Source: an uncultured Ruminococcus sp. (GTDB taxonomy: Bacteria; Bacillota; Clostridia; Oscillospirales; CAG-272). Taken from it: a stretch of 56,820 nt of DNA. The notes beneath the pieces were generated by a model, which was given only the letters and a program-made list of their open reading frames with translations, did no database searches and was not told the origin of the DNA. The stretch covers positions 1-56,820 of the forward strand of contig CACWOQ010000011.1 of assembly GCA_902762505.1 (NCBI GenBank), written 5' to 3'. Made by a program: the position numbers and the translations under genes. Shown here piece after piece: positions 1 to 8,560 of the stretch (its first letter is position 1; each line of letters starts with the position of its first letter).

Positions 1-808
1 AATCCTTGATCCCGAATCTGCGTTTTACAAGCGACATAATAAGATCTCCGAGCTGTGAAATAACGGACAAAACGACCGATATCAGCACAAGCGCGGGATA
101 TGCGGCAGACGTTTTCCTGAAAACGTATGCGATGATGAAAGCATATATGACTGCGCCGATAACGTTTCCGGCAACGCCGCCTATCGCCCCTTCAACGGAC
201 TTTTTCGGCGATACCGCAGGACACAGCTTATGCTTGCCGAATTTGCTTCCGATCAAGTAAGCGAAAACGTCGGTCATCCACGCCGATATAAAAATGAGAG
301 GGAAAGCGAATTTACCGTTCGGCTCATCCGTAATGAGCACGGCGGAAACAGTTCCCGCAACGACGTAAACGAACATAAGCGCGCCGAAGCCGTTCGTCTC
401 AATGTTGTACTTATTCGGCATGAACACGCATAAAGCGAACAGATAAAACATGAACGCCGCAGCCATGAACAGGTAAACGAGCACAAGTTTATCTCTCGGA
501 ATATCGGTGCCGCCGAAAAGTCTTAACCTCGCCGTAACGTGGCATGCAACGGCGATGCACTCCGCGGGGATGATTATGTATGGTTTGTCAAGCTTTATAC
601 AGCGTAAAAGCTCGTATACGCCGACGACGGCGACAAACGTCATATATGCCGTCAGAACGAGCGTGTCCGTAAGAAACAGCACCGGAAAAGTTACAAGGAC
701 TATCACGATCCCGGAGATTGCTCTTTTTAGTTTTTCGTCCTTCAAAACAACCGTTGACGGCGGCGGATCACAGTCCGCCGAACCGTCTGTTTCTCCTTTT
801 GTATTCAT
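1..808 (-). CDS. cdsA: Phosphatidate cytidylyltransferase (CDP-diglyceride synthase), 3' end outside window
   Basis: Converts phosphatidate and CTP to CDP-diacylglycerol at the membrane, the branch point of phospholipid synthesis. About 269 residues are visible before the window edge. The chain is made of successive hydrophobic segments, and the family signature (SLVKRRFGIKD) is the last thing seen, so only the extreme C-terminus is missing. The best start is an ATG at 806-808 lying inside the end of uppS (about 40 nt overlap), giving an N-terminus MNTKGETDGS. There is no good Shine-Dalgarno there, so translational coupling to uppS is likely. The order pyrH-frr-uppS-cdsA is standard in Firmicutes; dxr and rseP usually follow. 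Family assignment is firm; the exact start is less so. Confidence 0.9.
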   Translation of the reverse strand, partial: MNTKGETDGSADCDPPPSTVVLKDEKLKRAISGIVIVLVTFPVLFLTDTLVLTAYMTFVAVVGVYELLRCIKLDKPYIIIPAECIAVACHVTARLRLFGGTDIPRDKLVLVYLFMAAAFMFYLFALCVFMPNKYNIETNGFGALMFVYVVAGTVSAVLITDEPNGKFAFPLIFISAWMTDVFAYLIGSKFGKHKLCPAVSPKKSVEGAIGGVAGNVIGAVIYAFIIAYVFRKTSAAYPALVLISVVLSVISQLGDLIMSLVKRRFGIKD

Positions 809-1451
809 CGATCGCAAGATCGACATCTGCCTCTGTCATATCGGGCCAGAGTGTGTCCGTCACGTATATCTCTGAATACGCCGACTGCCACATAAGAAAA
901 TTAGACAGTCTGTATTCGCCGCCGGTGCGGACTATAAGATCCGGATCCGGCGAATATTTCGTGTAGACGTGCGCCGAGATATCATCCTCGGTAACTTCTT
1001 TTTTTCCTTCCGCTATCAGCTCGTTCACGGCGTGACATATCTCGTTTCTGCCGCCGTAGTTGATGGCGATATAAAGAAGCTTTTCGTTGTATTTCGTTTT
1101 CGCTTCAACGGCTTCCATTCTCGTTCTGAGATCATCGGAAAACGCGGATCTGTCGCCTATGAATACAAGGCGGACGTTCTTCTTCATAAGAGTCGACGTG
1201 CGGTTGTCGATATAATCCGTGAAGAGTTTGAACAGAGCCTCGACTTCATTTTTGGGTCGTTTCCAGTTTTCCGTCGAAAACGCGTAAACGGTGACAGCTT
1301 TTATCCCGATCGCGGCGCAGTAATCGACGATCTTTTCAAAGACCTCCGCGCCGACCTTATGGCCGTATTCACGCGGCATAAGGCGTTTTTTCGCCCATCT
1401 GCCGTTTCCGTCCATGATAAAAGCGATATGATTAACGGGGCAGTCAGCCAT
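768..1451 (-). CDS. uppS: Isoprenyl transferase (undecaprenyl diphosphate synthase)
   Basis: Condenses isopentenyl diphosphate onto farnesyl diphosphate in cis to make the C55 lipid carrier for cell-wall synthesis; cytosolic, membrane-associated. The 227-residue length is normal for the family. The N-terminal active-site motif MDGNGRWAKKR is at residues 13-23, with the catalytic aspartate at position 14, and the C-terminal RTGGEYRLSNFL and WPD motifs of the family are present. The ATG overlaps the frr stop (TGATG), preceded by GGAGG four bases upstream. Its substrate would be supplied by ispA, encoded about 10 kb away in this window. Confidence 0.96.
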   Translation of the reverse strand: MADCPVNHIAFIMDGNGRWAKKRLMPREYGHKVGAEVFEKIVDYCAAIGIKAVTVYAFSTENWKRPKNEVEALFKLFTDYIDNRTSTLMKKNVRLVFIGDRSAFSDDLRTRMEAVEAKTKYNEKLLYIAINYGGRNEICHAVNELIAEGKKEVTEDDISAHVYTKYSPDPDLIVRTGGEYRLSNFLMWQSAYSEIYVTDTLWPDMTEADVDLAIDEYKRRNRRFGGL

Positions 1452-2005
1452 CAGACCTCCATGATCTCGGCGCTGCGCTTTGCGGTAGCTGCGTCGATAT
1501 CCTTGATATATTTATCGGTCAGATCCTGTATCGCCTTGTCGGACTGCTTCAGCTCGTCCTCGGTCATCTCGGAATTCTTTTTCATCGCCTTGCTCTTTTC
1601 ATTCGCGTCGCGGCGGATGTTTCTGATAGCGACCTTTGCGTCCTCACCCATTTTGGAGATCTGCTTCGTAAGCTGTTTTCTCGTCTCCTCTGTCACCTGC
1701 GGGAATACGAGACGGAGGACCTTGCCGTCGTTTGCGGGGTTGATACCGATATCGGAGGTCTGGATCGCTTTTTCAACTTTTTTAAGCATGGATCCGTCCC
1801 ACGGAGCGATAACGATGGTGCGCGCGTCGGCGACGGTCACGGTCGCAAGCTGGGATATTTTAGTGGGCGCTCCGTAGTAATCGACGGTCACTTTGTCAAG
1901 CACGGCGGGATTCGCTCTGCCCGCTCTTATCGTCGACAGCTCGTACTGCAGCTGAGATAAGGTCTTTACCATTTTTTCTTCGTAGATTTTACTTTCGAGT
2001 TTCAT
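1451..2005 (-). CDS. frr: Ribosome recycling factor
   Basis: Splits post-termination ribosomes together with EF-G. The 184-residue length matches the family exactly. The conserved segments RAGRANPAVLDKV, YYGAPTKISQLA and the C-terminal KYIKDIDA stretch are readable. The ATG has an AGGAG site about eight bases upstream. The gene lies 13 bases behind pyrH, the usual arrangement, and is coupled to uppS by overlapping stop and start codons. Confidence 0.97.
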   Translation of the reverse strand: MKLESKIYEEKMVKTLSQLQYELSTIRAGRANPAVLDKVTVDYYGAPTKISQLATVTVADARTIVIAPWDGSMLKKVEKAIQTSDIGINPANDGKVLRLVFPQVTEETRKQLTKQISKMGEDAKVAIRNIRRDANEKSKAMKKNSEMTEDELKQSDKAIQDLTDKYIKDIDAATAKRSAEIMEV

Positions 2006-2018
2006 ATTAACATCTCCT

Positions 2019-2756
2019 TTATTCAGTTACTGTTATCGTTGTACCGGCGGTTTGTCCGCGGGCTGCTTTCAATATGTTATCGGGATCCTTAAGCGAGAAA
2101 AGCTCCATCGGCATTTTGGCGTTGAGCGCTATCATGGAAGCCGTGAGATCTATCGCGCCGAGCATATCGTCAACAAGCTTGTGGCAGCTTATCTGCGTAT
2201 ATCTGACGGCGTCCGGATCCTTCTTCGGGTCGGCGGAATAAACGGCGTCTACGTTCTTTGCAAGGAACACCGCGTCGGCGTTGATCTCGCAGGCGCGCAG
2301 GACCGCCGCCGTATCAGTTGAGAAATACGGGTTTCCGGTGCCGCCGCCGATTATAACGACGTAGCCTTTCGCAAAATATTCCTCGGCGCGTTCCTTTGTG
2401 AACAGCTGCGCAACCTTGTTCATCTCGACGGCGGACAGCGTTACAGCGCGTACGCCTGATTTGTTGAGCTGGTTTTCGACCGCAAGGCTGTTCAGCATCG
2501 TCACGAGCATGCCCATGTCGTCAGCGCGAGCCCTGGTGAATTCCTTGGCAGACGCGCCTCTGAAAACGTTGCCGCCGCCGGTCACGATACCTACCTGCAC
2601 GCCGCCCTTTACGAGCTGACCGATAACGTTTACCATGACCTTGAGAAACTCCGTATCAAACGGATTGATGATCTCGCCGTCACGTTTTTCAGCCATCGCC
2701 TCGCCGGATAATTTAAGCAGTATTCTTTTGTATTTGTATTCCATTTTTGTCAGCAC
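2019..2756 (-). CDS. pyrH: UMP kinase
   Basis: Phosphorylates UMP to UDP; a hexameric amino-acid-kinase-fold enzyme of pyrimidine metabolism. 245 residues, with the family start KRILLKLSGEAM and the loops GGGNVFRG and GGGTGNPYFSTD. Two starts are possible: GTG at 2754-2756 (MLTKMEYKYK) and an ATG four codons later. The GTG is preferred because an AGGA sits seven bases before it, while the ATG has no site at a useful distance. First gene of the pyrH-frr-uppS-cdsA run. A TATAAT lies just upstream at about 2780, with only a poor -35. Confidence 0.95.
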   Translation of the reverse strand: MLTKMEYKYKRILLKLSGEAMAEKRDGEIINPFDTEFLKVMVNVIGQLVKGGVQVGIVTGGGNVFRGASAKEFTRARADDMGMLVTMLNSLAVENQLNKSGVRAVTLSAVEMNKVAQLFTKERAEEYFAKGYVVIIGGGTGNPYFSTDTAAVLRACEINADAVFLAKNVDAVYSADPKKDPDAVRYTQISCHKLVDDMLGAIDLTASMIALNAKMPMELFSLKDPDNILKAARGQTAGTTITVTE

Positions 2757-2816
2757 CGTCCTGTCCTATTTGTACATTATATATATTAAACCCTTATTAT
2801 GAATTTGTAAAGTCCT

Positions 2817-2854
2817 TACTGTAAAAACAATGGGCTACTGTAAAAACAATGGGC
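2817..2854. repeat. Perfect 19-bp tandem duplication between tsf and pyrH
   Basis: Two head-to-tail identical copies of a 19-bp unit (tactgtaaaaacaatgggc), 2817-2835 and 2836-2854. They lie between the tsf terminator and the upstream region of pyrH. The sequence is read directly. No function is known; it may be a polymerase-slippage duplication. Confidence 0.9.
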
Positions 2855-2870
2855 GAGGATGAAAAAACAT

Positions 2871-2907
2871 GAAAAAAGTATCCCGTTCATTTGCAACGGG
2901 ATACTTT
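2871..2907 (-). terminator. Rho-independent terminator after tsf
   Basis: Arms 2875-2887 and 2895-2907 form a perfect 13-bp stem with a 7-nt loop. On the minus strand the stem is followed by a run of Ts. It begins 12 bases after the tsf stop codon and separates rpsB-tsf from pyrH. Confidence 0.92.
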
Positions 2908-2918
2908 ATTATAAGGTC

Positions 2919-3845
2919 TCAGTCCTTCTTTACGAGCTTTTCGATCTCGGCTGCGAAATCGTCTTCTCTCTTCTGGAGGCCTTCGCCCTTGTCGTACTTT
3001 ACGAAGCTCGCTATCTTTATAGCCTTGCCCTGCTTCTTGGCTTCGTTCTCAACGTATTTCGCAACGGTGAGATCGTCGTCCTTGACGTAGCTCTGAAGAT
3101 TCAGGCAGTTGGTGTCGTAGTACTTTTCGATCCTGCCGGGGATCATCTTTTCTCTGATGATGTTCTCGGGCTTGTTCGCGTTCTTCGGGTCGTTCTTTAT
3201 CTGAGCGACGATGATCTCGGTCTCGTTTTCGATAACAGAGGCGGGAACGTCGTTCTTGTCAAGATAAAGCGGGTTCATCGAAGCGACCTGGAGGCACACG
3301 TTGTGACCGATCTCTGCGTAGTCAGCGCCTTCTTCGCAATCCAGGCTTACGATAACGCCGGTGACGCCGTTGCCGTGGATATAAGTGCTTATGTTGCCGT
3401 CAACGATGACGAAGCGGCGGATGCTCATATTTTCACCGATCGTGTAGATCTTATCCTTGAGGCTTGCCTCAACGGTGAATTCGGAGCCGGCGAGCGGGAG
3501 TTTGAGAAGTTCTTCAACGGACGCGGGTCTGTTTTCGAGTATGGTCTTTTCTATATCTTTTACGAAATCACGGAAGGAAGCGTTCTTCGCAACGAAGTCA
3601 GTCTCGGAGTTGACCTCGATCATAACGGCGGTCTTGCCGTCTTCGGATACGAGTATGTCGACAACGCCCTCAGCCGCGATCCTGTCAGCTTTTTTGACAG
3701 CGGCGGCAAGTCCCTTCTCACGAAGGATCTTTATAGCTTCATCGAAGTCGCCGTTGGCGTCTACGAGAGCTTTTTTGCAGTCCATCATACCGCAGTTCGT
3801 TTTTGCACGGAGATTTGCAACGTCTTTTGCTGTGAAGTTAGCCAT
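2919..3845 (-). CDS. tsf: Elongation factor Ts
   Basis: Nucleotide exchange factor that regenerates EF-Tu-GTP. 308 residues, close to the standard size. The N-terminal UBA-like part carries the hallmark LRAKTNCGMMDCKKAL at about residues 12-27, followed by the EVNSETDFVAKN motif that contacts EF-Tu. Preceded by rpsB with an 18-base gap and an AGGA ribosome site, and followed by a strong terminator, so rpsB-tsf forms a two-gene transcription unit. Confidence 0.97.
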   Translation of the reverse strand: MANFTAKDVANLRAKTNCGMMDCKKALVDANGDFDEAIKILREKGLAAAVKKADRIAAEGVVDILVSEDGKTAVMIEVNSETDFVAKNASFRDFVKDIEKTILENRPASVEELLKLPLAGSEFTVEASLKDKIYTIGENMSIRRFVIVDGNISTYIHGNGVTGVIVSLDCEEGADYAEIGHNVCLQVASMNPLYLDKNDVPASVIENETEIIVAQIKNDPKNANKPENIIREKMIPGRIEKYYDTNCLNLQSYVKDDDLTVAKYVENEAKKQGKAIKIASFVKYDKGEGLQKREDDFAAEIEKLVKKD

Positions 3846-3863
3846 TTTAAATTCCTGCCTTTC

Positions 3864-4607
3864 TTATTCTTCGGTGTTCTCGGCAGCCTCAGCCTCGGGT
3901 TTCTCTTCCTCAGCGGCGTTCTGTTCGCCCTGTCTGCCTTCGATAACGGCGTCCGCGAGAACGGAGCTGATGAGCTTGATCGCTCTGATTGCGTCGTCGT
4001 TTCCGGGGATGACGTAATCGGCGTCATCGGGATCGCAGTTGGTATCGATTATTGCGATTACCGGGATACCGAGTTTTTTCGCTTCAAGAACGGCGTTTCT
4101 TTCCTTCTTCGGGTCGACTATGAATATAGCGGACGGAAGCTCGGTCATGTTCTTGATACCGCCGTAGTTCTTCTGAAGTTCTTCGATCTCTTTACCGATC
4201 TTTGCGGCTTCCTTCTTCGGGAGAAGGTTGATCGTGCCGTCAGCCTGCATCTGTTCGAGCTTTTCAAGTCTTGCGATGCTCTTCTTTATGGTCTTGTAGT
4301 TGGTGAGCATGCCGCCGGGCCAACGTACGTTGACGTGGTACATGCCGCATCTGGTCGCCTCTTCCTTTATCGCATCGGCAGCCTGCTTCTTGGTGCCGAC
4401 GAAAAGGAGCGTTCCGCCGTTTTCGGAAAGCTCTCTGACGAACATATAAGCTTCCTCAAACTTCTTGACGGTCTTCGCAAGGTCGATGATGTAGATACCG
4501 TTTCTCTCGGTGAAGATGTATTCCTTCATCTTAGGATTCCATCTTCTGGTCTGATGTCCGAAATGGACGCCTGCTTCAAGCAGCTGCTTGATTGTTACTA
4601 CTGCCAT
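3864..4607 (-). CDS. rpsB: 30S ribosomal protein S2
   Basis: Small-subunit ribosomal protein, 247 residues. Family motifs are clear: [19 protein letters not shown] near the start, [17 protein letters not shown] and the [14 protein letters not shown] stretch. The last ~20 residues are a glutamate/alanine-rich tail, common in Firmicutes S2. A GAGGAGG site precedes the ATG. A strong promoter and a ~130-nt leader lie upstream. Confidence 0.98.
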   Translation of the reverse strand: MAVVTIKQLLEAGVHFGHQTRRWNPKMKEYIFTERNGIYIIDLAKTVKKFEEAYMFVRELSENGGTLLFVGTKKQAADAIKEEATRCGMYHVNVRWPGGMLTNYKTIKKSIARLEKLEQMQADGTINLLPKKEAAKIGKEIEELQKNYGGIKNMTELPSAIFIVDPKKERNAVLEAKKLGIPVIAIIDTNCDPDDADYVIPGNDDAIRAIKLISSVLADAVIEGRQGEQNAAEEEKPEAEAAENTEE

Positions 4608-4736
4608 TTTTAATTCCTCCTCAGGTTTTTCTTCCTCCGCGGCGCCCGCCTTGACCGTTGCCGGACCTGACGCCGGGCGTTGTTCCGCGTGCGGATTTTA
4701 TTTTATCGGACCGGCGGGTGCAGTTTCCGCCAAATC
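4608..4736 (-). promoter_or_regulatory. 5' leader of rpsB-tsf
   Basis: About 130 nt between the predicted transcription start and the S2 start codon. The central part is GC-rich with several short inverted repeats, for example CCGC/GCGG and GCCCGG/CCGGC, and ends in GAGGAGG before the ATG. A leader of this size and structure is compatible with autogenous control by S2, but that is inference; no known leader motif was recognised. Confidence 0.35.
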
Positions 4737-4742
4737 CGTAAT

Positions 4743-4771
4743 AATATACCACAGTTTTTTTATTTTTTCAA
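4743..4771 (-). promoter_or_regulatory. Sigma-A promoter of rpsB-tsf
   Basis: Minus-strand -35 TTGAAA (4766-4771), a 17-bp AT-rich spacer and -10 TATATT (4743-4748). It lies about 135 bp upstream of rpsB. Confidence 0.8.
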
Positions 4772-4809
4772 TAGGCTGATAAAAATAAATCCGCGTATTT
4801 ACAATAAAT

Positions 4810-5097
4810 TTACAATTTAAAAAGGCGTTTTTTCTGTTTCGGGCACTTTATATATTCACCGTCGCACCGTACGAGTATTATATCCTCGCCTATCCGTTCA
4901 ATACAGTCCCACGGGATAAGCACGTCGTCGCCTTTTGAAATACCGAGAAAATTGCATTCGCCCGGGACTATGAGCGCCGTGAGTCTGCCGGTCTGCAGAT
5001 CGAGCCGCGCGTCGCATACGCATCCGAGTCTTCTGCCGTCGCAGACGTTTATCACTTCCCTTTCCTTCAATGATTCAAGAGTACAAGGATCCGGCAT
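4810..5097 (-). CDS. YlmC/YmxH family PRC-barrel sporulation protein
   Basis: Small (95 residues) single-domain PRC-barrel protein of the YlmC/YmxH family, conserved in spore formers; the molecular role is unknown. The pattern EREVINVCDGRRLGCVCDARLD followed by GRLTALIVPG and IPWDCIERIGEDIILV is typical. A GTG two codons earlier is in frame, but GGAGG sits five bases before the internal ATG, so the ATG at 5095-5097 was chosen. It stands between tyrS and the rpsB promoter. Confidence 0.85.
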   Translation of the reverse strand: MPDPCTLESLKEREVINVCDGRRLGCVCDARLDLQTGRLTALIVPGECNFLGISKGDDVLIPWDCIERIGEDIILVRCDGEYIKCPKQKKRLFKL

Positions 5098-5149
5098 AGA
5101 CACCTCCGATATTTTATCGGTATATCATATGCCGGGATCCGTTATAATA

Positions 5150-6376
5150 TCACTTTTTCAGAACGAATTTGTGATATATTTTTTTGCCTTTTTTGACGAT
5201 CACTCCGCCGCAGAGTTTTTCTTCCGGAACTGACGCGTAAACGTCGTCGACCTTGACGTCGTCAAGCGCGACGCCGCCCTGCTGGATAAGGCGTCTCGCC
5301 TCACCCTTCGAAGGCGCGAGCTTTGAGATGACGAGCAGATCGATAACGGACGCCGCACCGTTTACAAGAGCGCTCTGTTCCACCTCGGTCGTGGGCATAT
5401 CTGCGTTGTCGCCGCCGCCGACAAATACGGATTTTGCGGCGCTGAGCGCCTTGTCAGCCTCTTCTTTTCCGTGTACGAGCTCGGTCAGATGATGCGCGAG
5501 CTTTTCCTTTGCGCGGTTGAGCTCGCTGCCTTCAAGCTTCTCGTATTCCGCGATTTCTTCAAGCGGTATGAAGGTGAGCATCTTCATGCACTTAATGACG
5601 TCGGCGTCGCCTACGTTGCGCCAGTACTGGAAGAAGTCGTACGGCGAGGTCTTCTCCGCGTCGAGCCATACGGCATTGCCCGCCGTCTTCCCCATCTTGT
5701 GACCCTGTGAGTCGGTAAGGAGCGTTATGGTCATCGCGTGAGCGTCCTTTCCGAGCTTCTTTCTTATAAGCTCGGTGCCGCCTAGCATATTGCTCCACTG
5801 GTCGTCGCCGCCGAACTGCATATTGCAGCCGTAGTTTTTGAACAGATAATAGAAGTCGTACGACTGCATTATCATATAGTTGAATTCAAAGAAGCTGAGT
5901 CCGCGCTCCATTCTCTGCTTGTAGCATTCGGCGCGGAGCATGTTGTTTACGGAGAAGCACGCGCCTACCTCGCGCAAGAGCTCCACGTAATTGAGATCGA
6001 GCAGCCAGTCGGCGTTGTTCACCATGGTGGCTTTCCCTTCACCGAATTCGATGAAGCGCTCCATCTGACGTCTGAAGCATTCGGCGTTATGGTCGATGTC
6101 TTCTCTCGTGAGCATTTTTCTCATATCGGTCCTGCCGGACGGGTCGCCGATCATCGTAGTGCCGCCGCCTATAAGCGCGATAGGCTTGTTGCCCGCCTGC
6201 TGCAGTCTTTTCATCAGGGTAAGAGCCATGAAATGTCCGGCTGTCAGACTGTCGGCTGTGCAGTCGAAGCCTATATAGAATGTCGCCTTTCCGGCGTTCA
6301 CCATATTTTTGATCTCTTCCTCGTTCGTCACCTGCGCTATAAGTCCGCGGGCAACGAGCTCCTCGTAAAGTGTCAT
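5150..6376 (-). CDS. tyrS: Tyrosine-tRNA ligase
   Basis: Charges tRNA-Tyr with tyrosine. 408 residues from MTLYEELVARG. The class I signature occurs as the TADSLTAGHF variant of HIGH, with KMGKTAGN in place of KMSKS, both usual for bacterial TyrS. The C-terminal ~65 residues form an S4 RNA-binding domain (SKGEARRLIQQGGVALDDVKV). The frame is open for 20 codons further upstream, but the start was placed at 6374-6376 because AGGA lies ten bases before it and recN ends at 6381. No T-box leader is visible, consistent with expression from the upstream operon. Confidence 0.95.
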   Translation of the reverse strand: MTLYEELVARGLIAQVTNEEEIKNMVNAGKATFYIGFDCTADSLTAGHFMALTLMKRLQQAGNKPIALIGGGTTMIGDPSGRTDMRKMLTREDIDHNAECFRRQMERFIEFGEGKATMVNNADWLLDLNYVELLREVGACFSVNNMLRAECYKQRMERGLSFFEFNYMIMQSYDFYYLFKNYGCNMQFGGDDQWSNMLGGTELIRKKLGKDAHAMTITLLTDSQGHKMGKTAGNAVWLDAEKTSPYDFFQYWRNVGDADVIKCMKMLTFIPLEEIAEYEKLEGSELNRAKEKLAHHLTELVHGKEEADKALSAAKSVFVGGGDNADMPTTEVEQSALVNGAASVIDLLVISKLAPSKGEARRLIQQGGVALDDVKVDDVYASVPEEKLCGGVIVKKGKKIYHKFVLKK

Positions 6377-6380
6377 TTTA

Positions 6381-8072
6381 TTATGTTCCTTTCGGTTTAT
6401 TGTCTTTGTCACCGAGCATTTCTTCGGCTGTATCAAGTACGTTCTTCGTTATCTGAACGCCGCCGATTATCCTCGCGAGTTCTTTGATCCGCTCATCCTT
6501 GCCGAGCGTTTTGCAGAACGTCTGGGTCCTTCCGTCGACGTCGGTTTTATATATAAGTATATGCTGATCCGCACACGAAGCGACCTGTGCGGAATGCGTC
6601 ACGGCGATGACCTGGCATCCCTTCGCGGACCTGCGGAGCCTGTCGCCGATCCGCTCGGACGTGGCACCGGAGATACCTGCGTCGATCTCGTCGTATATAA
6701 CGGTATCTATGTCGTCTTTGCCGGCAAACACGCTTTTTACCGCGAGCATGATCCTCGAAAGCTCGCCTCCCGACGCTATGCGGTCGACGGGCTTGAGCTC
6801 GTCGCCTGTGTTCGTCGCCGCAAGGAAGATAACGTCGTCCTCTCCGTCGGGCGAAAGCTGCTTTTTCATCCCTACCGATATCTCGAACCTGACTTTTTTA
6901 AGATCGAGATATTTCAGCTCATCGTAGATCTCTTTGCCGAGCTTCACGGCGGCTTCCTTTCTTGCCGCCGTAAGCCTTGCGGCTTTTTCAAGCGTCTCGG
7001 CTTTTTTGCGTTTTATGACGTCGGACAGCTCGGCTATCCTGCCGTCCGCTTCCCTGATGCTTTTCAGTTTTTCCTTCAGAGACTCGTTATAAGCCTTTAT
7101 TTCGGCGATATCCGAGCCGTATTTCCGTTTCAGCCGGTTGATCACCGTGAGACGGCTTTCTATCGCGTCAAGCGTTTCCGCGGGATCCTCGCCTATACCG
7201 GCGAGCAGTTCGCGGGTCGTCTCGGCAATATCCTCTATCTCATATCTGAATTCCGTAAGCTTTGATATCTGTGCGTTTATCTTTTCGCTTTGCTCCGTTT
7301 CGTTCAGCGACGTTAACGCGTTTATCGCGGCGTCGATGCGGTCCGCGGCTGACGGTGATTTTTCACTGCGGTAAAGGTTTTTGTAGACCGATCTGACGTA
7401 TTTTGCCGTCTGTTCGAGATTTTTGATCCTGACGCGCGACGCAAGAAGCTCTTCCTCCTCGCCGTCCTTCAGCGCGGCGTCCTCTATTTCGGCGCTCTGA
7501 CGGCTGAGATCGTCCGTTATCCGCTGCTTTTCACGCTCGTCCATTATAAGCGATCTTTGCTCGTTCACGGCGTCGTTCAGCGCGTTGAAGCTTTCGCGGT
7601 AGTCTGCGAGAAGCCCTTCATCTTCGGCGTACGAATCAAGATATCCGATATGAGTGCTCTCGTCAAGCAAGGATGAAGACGCGTTCTGTCCGTGTATCGT
7701 AATAAGATCCTTCATGACGGTGCGCAGCGTATAAGCCGGAACGCTTCTTCCGTTGCATTTGATTATGTTTCTGCCGTTAGAGCCGATCTCGCGGTAAACG
7801 GAGAGCTCGCCGTCGCACGGTATTCCGTTGTCGCATATCATTTTGATTTTTTTGTCCGACAACGCGGTAAATATCGCGGTCACGGAAGCGGAGCTTTCAC
7901 CCGATCTTATGAGATCTCTGTTTGATTTATCGCCGAGAAGAAGATTCACCGAGTCGATGATGATCGACTTACCGGCGCCGGTCTCACCGGAAAGCACCGT
8001 AAAGCCGTAGTCGAATTCGATATCCACGGCTTTTATGGTAGCTACGTTTTCTATATGGAGTGAAACCAGCAT
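6381..8072 (-). CDS. recN: DNA repair protein RecN
   Basis: SMC-like ATPase acting early in double-strand-break repair. 563 residues. Walker A GETGAGKS is at residues 29-36; a long coiled-coil middle section follows, then the C-terminal ABC signature ASGGELSRIMLA and Walker B DTVIYDEIDAGISG. It follows argR in the conserved tlyA-nadK-argR-recN order. No LexA box was seen directly upstream, so it appears to be transcribed with its operon. Confidence 0.96.
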   Translation of the reverse strand: MLVSLHIENVATIKAVDIEFDYGFTVLSGETGAGKSIIIDSVNLLLGDKSNRDLIRSGESSASVTAIFTALSDKKIKMICDNGIPCDGELSVYREIGSNGRNIIKCNGRSVPAYTLRTVMKDLITIHGQNASSSLLDESTHIGYLDSYAEDEGLLADYRESFNALNDAVNEQRSLIMDEREKQRITDDLSRQSAEIEDAALKDGEEEELLASRVRIKNLEQTAKYVRSVYKNLYRSEKSPSAADRIDAAINALTSLNETEQSEKINAQISKLTEFRYEIEDIAETTRELLAGIGEDPAETLDAIESRLTVINRLKRKYGSDIAEIKAYNESLKEKLKSIREADGRIAELSDVIKRKKAETLEKAARLTAARKEAAVKLGKEIYDELKYLDLKKVRFEISVGMKKQLSPDGEDDVIFLAATNTGDELKPVDRIASGGELSRIMLAVKSVFAGKDDIDTVIYDEIDAGISGATSERIGDRLRRSAKGCQVIAVTHSAQVASCADQHILIYKTDVDGRTQTFCKTLGKDERIKELARIIGGVQITKNVLDTAEEMLGDKDNKPKGT

Positions 8073-8088
8073 TTTATTCTCCCGAAGG

Positions 8089-8559
8089 TCAAACTATGAT
8101 CCCGTTGATCTTACCGATAACAGTCTCGGCGTCGTCATGCGAGCGGCAGGCGATGAAAATGGTGTCGTCACCGGCGATCGATCCGGCGACCTGCTCCCAT
8201 CCCATCGAATCTATGGCTGCGCACGCCGCGTTCGCCATACCCGCGTACGTTTTAACGATAAGCAGATTTTCCGCGACGACGGTCGTAATGACCGCGTCGG
8301 CCAGAACTCTTGCGAACTTGTTTTCCGACATCATGGAACCGACTTCCGGGGCGCTGTATCTGTATTCTCCGCTGCTGTCGGTCGATTTTGTGAGCTGCAG
8401 CTCCCTTATATCGCGTGAAACGGTCGCCTGCGTAGATTCAAAGCCCGCGGCTCTCAGCTCGGCGGCAAGCTCTTCCTGCGTCGATATCCGTTTTTTTTCA
8501 ATTATCTCGAGTATTTTTGACTGTCTGATTTTTTTTGTTTTCAATCCTGGATTGTTCAT
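8089..8559 (-). CDS. argR: Arginine repressor ArgR/AhrC
   Basis: Arginine-responsive hexameric transcription factor controlling arginine synthesis and breakdown genes. 156 residues: N-terminal winged helix (ILEIIEKKRISTQEELAAEL, with TQATVSRDIREL as recognition helix) and C-terminal arginine-binding/oligomerisation domain with GSIAGDDTIFIACRS. The ATG is one base after the nadK stop, with GGGAG upstream. No arginine genes are in this window. Confidence 0.95.
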   Translation of the reverse strand: MNNPGLKTKKIRQSKILEIIEKKRISTQEELAAELRAAGFESTQATVSRDIRELQLTKSTDSSGEYRYSAPEVGSMMSENKFARVLADAVITTVVAENLLIVKTYAGMANAACAAIDSMGWEQVAGSIAGDDTIFIACRSHDDAETVIGKINGIIV

Positions 8560-8560
8560 A

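Noticed and set aside
2859..4613. 584-codon plus-strand frame opposite tsf and rpsB
   Set aside because: It is the mirror frame of two highly conserved genes and has no recognisable protein features or ribosome site.
6376..6436. Longer N-terminus of tyrS starting at 6436
   Set aside because: It would run into recN, has no ribosome site, and the family begins at the chosen methionine.
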